The notes under the pieces are model-generated. The model ran no database searches, was not told the origin of the DNA, and worked only from the letters and a program-made list of their open reading frames with translations. Positions 49,215 to 59,700 of a stretch of DNA of 64,000 nt are shown here, one piece after another. Position numbers and translations under genes: made by a program. Source of the DNA: Pyropia yezoensis. Its lineage: Eukaryota > Rhodophyta > Bangiophyceae > Bangiales > Bangiaceae. How positions within the stretch are numbered: the first letter of the stretch is position 1; every line of letters begins with the position of its first letter. The DNA is taken from contig CM020619.1 in the NCBI GenBank assembly GCA_009829735.1, positions 10,468,375-10,532,374 of the forward strand, in the 5' to 3' direction.

Positions 49215-50720
49215 GGTGTTTCCCCCCCCACCGCGTTTGAGGGGGGGGGCTAGAGGGGGGGTGGATGGGAGGTCAGGAGGCGGGCGGGCGGGGGGGGGCA
49301 GGAGGCGGGTGGTGGGTAGGGGGGGAGTGAAGAGGGGGTGAGGGGGGGGATGGCTTGAGGCCACGACTGCTAGCGCACGGTACTCCCCCGAACCGGTACC
49401 TAGGTGGTTAACCCCCCCCGAAAGGGATTTGGGCGACGGCAACAGCCGCCGAGAGAGGGGAGGACCGGCCACAGCGCCCCCTGCTCCAGGCCGCCACTGC
49501 GGGGAAGACAAAGATGGCGTCGCCAAGGGGGAAGAGGAAGGCGACGTCGCCGCGGAGGGGAGGGGGAGGGCGCCGCCACGGCCGATGCACATAAGGGGAA
49601 AGCAGTCGGACCAGAGGTCGAATTCGCGGCGGCGCACGTCGAGGGCAACGTGCAGAAATCGCAAATGTTCAGATTCATGTTCTGCAAACAAGCACGATGC
49701 ACCGTGGTACACAAAAATATGAGAAAACCGTGTTCGTGCAAGCACAAACAAAGACGTGCGTGACATTTTGCGGCGCTCAGCTCTCGCCAACACCACGGCC
49801 AGTTAAGGCTTGCCTCCTGGGTTTGATGCTGACACACATTTTCAACTTCCGTGGCGCCCGCACAGTGGCCGAGAAGACGTTTGGGGGCGTCGCCGCGTCG
49901 CCAATTATCGCCGCGCCAGAATGGCCCGTGGGGGGCGATTGCTGACATGGACCACACGAGGCGCTTCGATTTGTGGCTAAATTGGTGCGGCCAGGATAGG
50001 TCGAGAGCTGGGCACGAGGTCCCCACGTTAACAGAGAGGTAAAAATCTATTGGCCGGCTGAATTGGGAATCTCGTATGTGCATTGCACCTGAGCCTTCGC
50101 GGAATCAACGAAGGCGAATGCAGCATCCAGAAAGGCTCACCCCAACTATTTAGACGGGTGTTGTGTCTGTCGTGTCCTTTTCTTTCGGCGGACATGAAGA
50201 GACCGTCGGATTACATGCCAAAACTGCCTCTGGTCGCATCGGATCCCCTGGTGACAGCCGCGGTCGCGGACCAAGCGGCTTGGCCAATCAGGTGGCCAGT
50301 AGCCAATCTCTTGGGTACATGTAGTGACAGGGGCCGCGGGGGGGGCACGCGCAGGGCAGCGCTGCGAAGCGGGCAGGGCGTCTCCCTTGCACGCCACACC
50401 GCCCGCGGACCGACCGGCCGGTCCCTCGCCCGCGCTTGTCAGCACACGCACCGGGCCGGGGTGGCGAGCCGGACGCCACCGCCTTCTCCGCGGGCGGCGT
50501 GGCGTCGGCGCTCCCCTCTCCGCGGCCGCGGAGCTGTGTGGTGGGGCGGCCGCGTCTGGCCCTCCCATCCACCACTTTGCCGCCCGCACCCCCCCCTTCC
50601 CCCCCCTCCCCCCCCTCCCCCTTTTTTTTTTCCATTCCTCCGCCGCCATCCCCGTCAACCCCCCGCCCCCCCCCTTCCGTCCATGACCACGTTCCTCCCC
50701 CCGGCCCTCCCCGGCGCACC
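49215..50720. promoter_or_regulatory. Divergent promoter region (RS-rich / BLTP2-like)
   Basis: 1.5 kb between divergent start codons. 49.6-50.3 kb is AT-richer, with only short ORFs. 50580-50680 is a pyrimidine tract of C and T runs (including 11 T at 50621-50631) leading to the BLTP2 start. Confidence 0.4.
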
Positions 50721-50739
50721 ATGGCGGGCCCCCTGTTAG
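50683..50739 (+). other. Upstream ORF overlapping the BLTP2-like start
   Basis: An ATG at 50683 opens a 19-codon frame (with stop) that ends at 50739, overlapping the main start at 50721 in another frame. If the transcript begins upstream of it, it would reduce initiation at 50721; if transcription starts inside the pyrimidine tract, it is still included. Confidence 0.35.
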
Positions 50740-53700
50740 TTGCTGCCGCCGCCATATCTGCGGCGTTGACCCTTGTGGCTGTGGCTGCTGCGCTCCTCCT
50801 CCGCCGCCGCCTGCACCTGCACCTCCGCCTCGCGTCGGGGTCTCTGGTAGTGTCGTCGCCGCCGGGCGCGTCTGACCTCCTCCCCGCGGGCCTGTCGGTG
50901 ACCGTGTCGACACGCGTCGCTGCCCTCCTCGCGCAGCACCTGTGTGGGGCGTTGGTGGACATCCACGCCTCCCGGGTGGTGGTGCACCTGCCCCCAAAGG
51001 GGGATGGAAAGGACGTAGAGGGAGGGGAGGGGGGCGCGGGGGCAGAACCCGCTGCAGAGGGTGCGGCCCGTGCGCTACCACGCCCCGTGCGCTCGTCCTC
51101 CCCGGGGGGTACTCGGGGCGGCCTGACCGCTGGCGGTGGCTGGACGCACTATGTCAAGAACGTGGTGCGCAACTCTGCCGCGGAGGGGGCCATTATTTGC
51201 TTCCGCGCCTTTCACATCCGCGTCGACGACCTGTCCGTCTTCCGGGCGGGCGCCTTCACCGTTTCGGCGTCGGAGGTAGTGCTGGCCGCCCGCCCCGTTG
51301 GCGTTCTTGCGGGCCGCTTTTCCCTCTCTGCCTCACGTCTGGCGGTGACGGCGAACCCGCGCGGTACCGCCGCGGCCGCGTCTCTCACCCTCCCCACCCC
51401 GTTTGTGGTGACGGCGACGGTGGCGGCCAACCCGGTCACTCCGCTGAAGGGCCGCACGTCGGGCGTGCTCGATGACCTCCGCCTCCACGTTGCCGTACCG
51501 CAGATGGCGCTGTCGCTGGGCGGTACTGCCGGGGGGGAACGTGCCGCCGACAGTGCCGACTGGGACGAGGAGGCGGGCGTCAGTGGGCCATTGGTGACGG
51601 CCGCCACGGGTGCGCTGGACCTCCATCTGTGCCCGGGCCACACGCGGGCGCTGCAGAGTAAGCTCCCTCGCTTCATCCCGGTGCTGCCTCGCCCGCGCGC
51701 GCAAGGCGCCATTCGCTACTGGGACGGCTGGGCGGCTGTGGAAGATGTGAGCGTACGGGCGGTGGCGCCAGTCGGGCGGAGACGCGGAGGGGGGGGGAGG
51801 ATAGGGGGCCGCCCACCATGGGGACGTACGCCCGTGAGCCCTGGTGTCCGCGCTGCCCACGGGCTGGCAGCCGCGGTTCGTCGGGAGCGGGGGGGCCTTT
51901 CCGCGGCCGCCACGGCGGGTCCCGACGCCCCGGGCGGGGTGGCGCCGGCTCCATCTCCCGCGCTCCCGGCCGAGGGGGTGTTTGTCTCCATTGGGCGGCT
52001 GCGCATTAAGTCGTTTGGTACGGACAAGCAGCACCAGCAGCTGGCATCGCGGAGTGTGTTGACGCTTGACGGTTTTCGGGCGGGCTCGCTCGCTTCCGAG
52101 GTCCTGGACGAGGGAGTTTTGGTGCAGCTTTGCTACGCGGACCCGGCCTCGGCGCGGTCGCGTGGGGGCGTGTCGGCGTCCGCGTCAACGCTGCGGTTGT
52201 CACAGGACGGGGGCAATGGGAGAGGAGGGACAGCTGCGTCGGCGGCGGCTGTTCCGACAGCGACGCCATCGGCGGCAGCCGCAGCAGGAGCGGCGGCGAT
52301 ACCTGCAACAGCGTTAGCGTCAGCTCGAGGATCGGCATCGTCGCCCGCCGTACTTGTGTCTCCGACGCTGCCGCTGCTGACGGCAACCGCCCCCGCGGCA
52401 GCAGCCGCTGGGCTGCCCGTGGATGACCCAGCCACTGCTTCGGAGTCCTCTATGGGCATTGCGTCGGAGGAGCTGTCATCGTTGACCGGCAGCGTGGGGC
52501 AGGCGGCGCAGACGCCGGGGCTGACTCCGCCCAGTGCGGACGCGTCCGCGTCTGGCGCGGGGGTGGCAGGTATGGCAAGGGGTGGGGGTGGGGGTGGCGC
52601 TGGCGCTGGCGCTGGCGCTGGCGATGAAGTTGGCGTTGGCCATGGCGGTGGCGGCGGCAGCCAGTCAGCCGCGGGCGGTGCCGCCCCTCGTGTGGACGGC
52701 GCTGGCACAGGCAATGGCGCACTGCGAACGCCCGCCTCACAGGCTGCAGCGGTGGCTACTCTTGCAGCAGCCTGTCCAGCCGCTGCTTTCTACGCTGCGC
52801 GTCTGCACGGGAGCATTGACGTCAATGTGGCGGCTGCTCACGTTGTTCGCACTGAGGCCACCATGGATGGTGTGGTGGCGGCGGCTGAGCCGGTTGCCCT
52901 GGCCGCTCTGCTGGGCCGGCTTCGTGCCGCGCTTGTGAGCCTGCGGACGGCGCGGGCAACGGCCGGCACGCCCTCCCACGCGGCGCGGCACAGCTGGGAT
53001 GGCAGCCGCGCCGCGTTGCTGGCCACCGCGCGCCGGTCCGAGGCGGCCCCCGGTGCTGCGGCTGTGTTGTCGGAGCAAGACCGCTGGGCTAGGTCGTTCA
53101 TGTTTTCTGGGGGACTCGCCGCTCGGCCGAGGATGGAGGCGTCGGTGGACTTGCGGAACGGGGGGTTTCTGCTTCTGGCACGGCCCGATGGGCCCGTTGC
53201 GTTGACCGCGCCGTCCGAGACGATGCACATGGGTCCCGGGGCGGAGCTGTTGCCCTTTCCATTGTCCGCCTCATCCGACGGACTGGATGTGCCCGTCGCG
53301 CCACCGGCAGCTGATCGCAGCGGTGGAACTGACGGAGCCGCGACAGCGGCTACCGTTTCTGCTGCCGCGACTGCTGCCGCTGATGCTGCTGCTACTCGTG
53401 TCGGCGTGGGCGTGAGCGCCGACGGCGGTGCAGATTCCGTCGCGGCCCCCCCTCGTGAATCGCAAGCGCTGGTGCTTCTTGTAACCCGCTTGCATGTGCC
53501 AGCGCTGGTACGGCCGGGCACGGCGACGTCATCCTCGCTTGAGGCACTCGAAGCGCCGATCATGGTCGACGCTGCCGTCGATGGCACGTCCCTTCTCCAT
53601 GCCACCTGCGACGGTGTGGTTACGTCTGCAAAGGTGGACCGCGTGGCGGGCTCTGTCAATGCGGAGAGCCGGCTCTCTGTGAACGTGGCCGGCTCGGACA

Positions 53701-56700
53701 TGCGGTGGGATTATGATCTGCAGACCGTTCTTGACTCGTTGCCAGATGTTGTGCGTGGCGCGCGCGCAGCGTGGTGTGACGGTGACGGCGAAAGAGACAA
53801 AGATGGTGGCGTGTTACCCGTCGGACTAGCGCTTCCTCGGCGGCCAGTGGTGCCGTGCGACGCTGCTCATGGGGATGCAGCCAGACTTGCAGACGTCGCG
53901 GGGTGTTCCACAGAGAGCCCAGCCACCGCTAGTGCCATCCCACCGGAGGCGGGTGGTGTGACGCTGCCAGTGCCTGCCCGTCATCCCCGCGGGGAGGTTG
54001 GGAGTGGCGGGACCGCCGCCGGTGCATCGCCGGCGCCAGGCCGACATCGGAATGTTCGTGGGGCGGGCGACGGTGGTCGGGGAGTCGCCACGCGCTTGGA
54101 CCGCATGCTCACCACCCTCCGCGCTCTGACGCTGACTGTGTCGGATGCGCGTATCAAGGCGTCCTTCCCCGATGGTCCGTCCAGTGGTGCGTCGATAGTG
54201 GGCGTGGCGGCCATGTCCCCTGCAGACTCCGTGTGGGTGGTCTCTGGCGTCACGTGGTTCCTTCAGGATGTGCCGTTTGCGCATGCAGCAACCATACGAC
54301 TTGATAACCCATTGGTTTCCCTGGCCGTCACCGCGCAACCGCAATCCGTCCGCCTGCACGCTGACGGCTTGCGGGGAATTCTACCGCATGACTTCGCGTT
54401 TGGGACGCGGCTGCAAGAGTGGATTATCCGCATCAAAGCGGTTGTGACGCTGGCCAAGGCGCGCAAGGCGGCGCGGCGGGCGGCTGAGAAGGAGGTTGCT
54501 GCGAGAGAGGTGGTCACTGGCGGCATGGCCACTGGATCATCGCCGCTGACACCCACAGGGCGCGTAGCTCGGGAACCGTCCGGTGATGCTGACGCTATCG
54601 CCGCTGCCCGGGCCGCCTCGGGCGGCGTTCCACATGGCCACCTGGAGTCCGGCACCTTCATGGCACGTGCTGCGAGCAGTGACGAGGAGGTTTGGGCCGA
54701 AGCGCGTGATACCCCGACTGAGCAGGGCGCGGTGCCGTCACCGTTGCCATCCACGCGGCCAGCAACAGGCCCTGGTCTGTCGTCTATCGCGGGTGGCGGT
54801 GACAGCGGCATGCCTGTGGGCAAGAAGAAGCCGATGCCAGACCTCCACATATCCGTGTCGGATGCCGAGGTGTACTTGGAGGATGACCCCCTCAACGGTT
54901 GGCTCACGCGCATGCTCCCTTTGATGCAGGACGAGACACGAGAGCGGCTCCATCGCAATGAGCTGATGGAGGACAAACTGGTGGAGTTGTCGGAGCGGCA
55001 GCTGGCTGAACTGGGCGACACACTGCTGGCGCAGCTCAAGGAGCGGGACTCAGACATTTTTGTGGACCGTGCTCAGCAGCTGGCTGCGGCTTCCCCACCG
55101 CTGCGGGTTGCCGACGGGCACCTGCCGCCGCTGCGCAACGCGGCGTTGGCGTCTTTACAGATGGCGTATGTCTCTTTCTCTATGGTCATGGACGCTGACA
55201 CTATTGCACGAGGGTCTGCGGCGTCTTTAGACCAGGTGCGGCGGCTCGACAGCTTCACCCCGGAACGTGGCACGCACCCTCGGGACCACCGGGCGGGGTG
55301 GGCGGATATCGGCTTTCGCACGATCCATGCCACTCTGCGAGGGGGGCGTCTTGGCTTTCGAGACTACCCCACCGCCTTTGTGTCGTTTGATGAGGCGACA
55401 CTGGCGGATGCTGTGTTTGGTCTGGCTACCCAACGCACGGTGGCGCCCTATTGGGCCACCACCACTGTGTCTCTGGGCCGTCGCGCACGGGCCACGCTGG
55501 TCAAGGGTCTTGCATCTCAAAAGATGTTTTGCGATGCGCACCTGCGCGTCGGGCGGCTACAGGCCGTTTGGAACACTGCGTTCATACCCGTGTTCATGGA
55601 TTTCACCAAGGCGTGTGCGCGCTTTGGCGGCGGCGGCAAGGACCCGTCCCCGCGGTTACCTTGGTTTGACAACATGCGGCTGGCGTGCCACGGCGGCCTG
55701 AGGGTGACGGCAACCAAACTTCGCGGTCGCCTGGGTGGCTCTTCGTCTCCCTACACCCTCACTGACCATTATGTGGACTTGGCAGCGGACCGGTTGGTGT
55801 ATGTCATGTCTCGTCTGGAGGGCGAAGACGTGCCTGCGCCCATTGAGTTCTCTGCCGACCGGCTGGTTATCCGACCAGCCGTTTTCCACATTCACCGCAG
55901 GTCGGTAGTCACATTTGCGCCTGTGGCGGTGCTGCTGACGCCCATCCCGTCTGTGGAGTCCCCAGGCGATGCGTCTGACCACTACTGCCTTCCTTTTCCA
56001 GCCGTAATGCCATTGCCGCTGGATCGGGGTGCGCCCAGCTCTTCTCAGTCGGCGCGCTCGCATCGTCCTGGTGGCGGAGGTGCCTCTGCCTCGTTGTCGC
56101 GTTCTCTCCGAGGCGGGGGGGGTGGTGGTGTTGGCGGCGGTGGCTCGAACGGTCGTGGTAACTTGTGCGGCATGCCTCCTAGCTCGCGCGAGTCGGCGTA
56201 CCTAGGAGCTGCTCCTACGCCCGTGTCGACAGCCCCAGACGGTGGCATCTCATCTCAAGTCGTCTTGTGGCGGGAGGAGACCCCCGCGACGGCGACGCTG
56301 TCTCCCGCCGGCGACTTTACTCAGTGGTTCACCCCTCTGAGCAAAATTGACCGGCACGACTCGTTTGCCTCCATGCGGTCGGTGGGGATGGAGCTGCGTG
56401 TGGACGTACGGGTCACCCATGCGCATGTGCCACGACCTGGTGAAGCGGGGTACGCGGCTAGCTGCAATCAGGCGGCGCAGCGAACGTCGCTGTCGACTGC
56501 CATGGGCTACCACCATCATCTCTACAATCAGCCGACCGCGGGAGGGGGCGCCGACGAGGCCGGTGGTTCTCGCCCGCGGACGTCCCGGCGAGCCAGTTCC
56601 CACACAGGCCTCCCCCAGCTGGCAGCGGAGGACGCGGCTGCTCCTGTGCAGCGCCGCCTTAGTCGTGTCGGTAGCAACGGCCGGGCGGAGCGGCCAGTCG

Positions 56701-59700
56701 ACGCCGCACAACCTACGCCGAGCAAGGGAGTTGATCCCGCTGTCACGGGGCGTCGGCGAAGCCGCGGCCCCCTGCGAGGAGCGCCGTCGCAGTCGTCGCT
56801 GAAACGAGAGACCTCAACCGACGCTGGCAGCTTTGGAACGGCCACCGATTTCAACTCACACACGCAGAGCACTCATGGCGGCAAGCGCGCCAGTGTGCGG
56901 GACGAGGGGTGGATCGCACCGGCCGGGTGCAGCGTTCTTTTTTCTGACGGCATTACGACCCTTCGTCGAGTCATCCGCATGCTGGCTAAGCCCGAGGTCA
57001 GCTGTCTACCGGCCGCGCGGCGGGTAGACCGTGGCCGCAAGCCGCCCGCGGCCGAGACGACTGGCTCCATTATGCACAAGATTCGGGTGAGCGTGACGAC
57101 ACGGGACCTCAACGTCATGGTGTACAATAACCTGGAGGTTGGCCACGGCCTACTGCTATCCGTGCGGGACACTAGTGTGGACCTGGTCATGAACCGTCTG
57201 CGGGTGAAAATGCCCCTGACAGGGCTGCCAGGACGGCGTGTGGAGATGACGAAGCGCGTTGTCGACGTCCGCGACCTCCACACCCGCATTCGACTGCCAG
57301 GCCTGGACCTGGGCGGCGACGAACACGATATGGGGTTCCTTTGCTCCATTTCACAGGTGCTGCTTTCCGACGACCCCTCTCATCGTGTGTCCACAGCGGC
57401 AATGTCGCGGCCACGGAGCTCTGGTTTCGGTCGAAAGATGGACATGACGACGTCGCCCTTCCACACCTTTTCGAATAGCGACAGCTTTCAGCGAGGTAGC
57501 AAGCTAGAGACCGCGGAGTTTGAGCTCCGGCTTGGCATCCACGATGTGCGGATGGTATGGAGCCCTACGCGGCGCAACTCGGTGTGGACGTGGCCCGAGG
57601 CGTTTGCGGAGAAGAGCTTTACCATGCGGGCGGGCAACGTGGACGCCCTTCCTTTCGACGACGTTGGCGCGGATGGTGTCGACGACGGGTACGGGTCGTA
57701 CTTTCCCGAAGACGACGAGTTGGAGGACGACATTGGGCCTGACGCGGTGAGGCCCGCCCCGTCGACAGGAACAGCCGATGCCGACGAAGGTGGTGCCGCT
57801 AGCGAGGCCGCTTCGGACCTGGACGGTTCAGAGGGCTGCTTGACCCGCCACTCCACTTCTGTGCTGCCTCGCAGAGGCGGCCGAGGACGCCGCGTCGCGG
57901 ACGGCCCTGGGGCGGGGACGCTGCTCGAGCTGCTGGATGAGATTGACCCTGTCACCGGGGCGGTGCTCTCCGCCGAGAAGCCCGTTGGCTCTGAACCCAG
58001 GGACGGGGGCGCATCTCCCAGCAACCAACACGACGCCGCATCTACGTTGCCCAGGAGTACCGTCGCGACCCCCGGGCGACGGATCCTGGAGAGTCGCGCC
58101 AAATTTGAGCTTCGCATCTCCAACCCGCAGGTCCTGTTTGGGTCGCCCGAGACCAAGGGCTACCTATTCTTGGCGAGCGACTGGGCCAACCTCGGCTTCA
58201 TCCGCAAGACCGTCGAGCAGGACACCCAGGTGGGGGGCGTGGATACCTTTGTCGAGTCGGAGACGCGGGTGCACCTGGACAACAGCCAAATATACACGCT
58301 CATTGACGGCGTCGACGACTTTGACGTCGACTCGGTGTGGTTATCGTCCAAGGCCGCGTCGCTACCTGACTGCGACCTCCTCCCCCTCACCCGGCTCACC
58401 ACTCAGTCCCTGGCATTGGATATGGTGTACCTGACCAATAAGGCAGCCGACGATGGTGACGGGGGTGCCACCGACGAGCACGTGCGACCATCAACGCTCT
58501 ACATCTCTGTGCCGGCGCTGCACATGTTTTCCACCTCCCCGCAGCTACAGACGTTCATGAACGTTATCATCAAGGTGCTAATGCAACGGGACCCCCTGTC
58601 CATTGATGTGAACGAGGAGCTCTCGGCGCTGCGGTACAATCTACAGCTCGCTGGTGGTCATGTTTCCACGGCTGAGCTGGTGGACCAGCGTCGTCGCCTG
58701 CGCAACGTGCTGCACCAGTTCAATTATGCGCTCGACACAGCGCAAGAGGACCTGATGGCAGGGCTGGTCTTGCCCGAGGCGGGCGACACCGACCTTTTTG
58801 CCTGTCGCAGCAGGTACAAGGCAAAACTCAAGGCCCTCACCACCTACCTTCGCAAGGAACACAAGCCTGGCGATACAGCGGTAGGGCTGGCTTCCCCTGG
58901 AGGCGTCGGTGGTGGTCCTGGTGGCGGTAGCGGCGTTGATGGGGACGGTGGCGGGGAGCTTTACACCAGTATGTACCTGTCCTACTCGTTTGACCACTCC
59001 TCCTGGACCCTTCGCGAGCTAATTGGCGACCGGCCACCGCTGGTGGAGCTGACGTTGGACGACCTGGTCTGCCGCCATGTCTTTTATCTCGGCCGCGGGT
59101 CATCCCAGGAGTTCACATTTGCCGACGTGGACGTTAAGAACCGGATGAAGAACGGCTACTTCCGCTCCATCCTGCAGCCAGACTTCTCCCTCTACCACCG
59201 CAGCGCGGCGCAGCACGAAGGTGGTGGCCAGCTCGTGGCTGACTCATCATTGCCGGCGACCTTCGCGGCTCCGTCGGGTGAGGCCTTTGTCGCCGCTGCT
59301 CCCAGTACTGCCCCTCCGCGGCCGGCGCTGTCCGTGTCGCCGCTGAGCCAGCGGTCTGCCATCAAATCTACCGATGGCTCCGCGGTTGCCTTCAAGTGGT
59401 ACGCCCTGCAGATTGATCGTGTGGGCGGCATCCCCGTGTATGAGGTGCTGACGATCAACATTGCGCCGCTGACGGCGGCCATGACGCATCGGCTCTTTGA
59501 GGCGCTTTTCCGTTTTATCTTCCCGTCAGATGAGCTGGACGTGGAAGTGGCGGATACGGGCCCTGACGCGGCCGAGTCCACCTCTGCACCCGTTCGGATT
59601 GCCACACGCACGGCCGCTTACCTTCGTCGTCGCCGCGCGGCCGCGGCGTCGGCGGCGGCGGCGGACGATGGTGAGGCTGGGGAGACGGCTCGCCGGGCCG

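Noticed and set aside
47572..49341. A 589-residue plus-strand ORF rich in Arg-Asp dipeptides, antisense to the RS-rich gene
   Set aside because: RD repeats are the complement of SR codons. The minus strand has the better start context and a natural helical N-terminus; the plus frame starts and ends in biased sequence.
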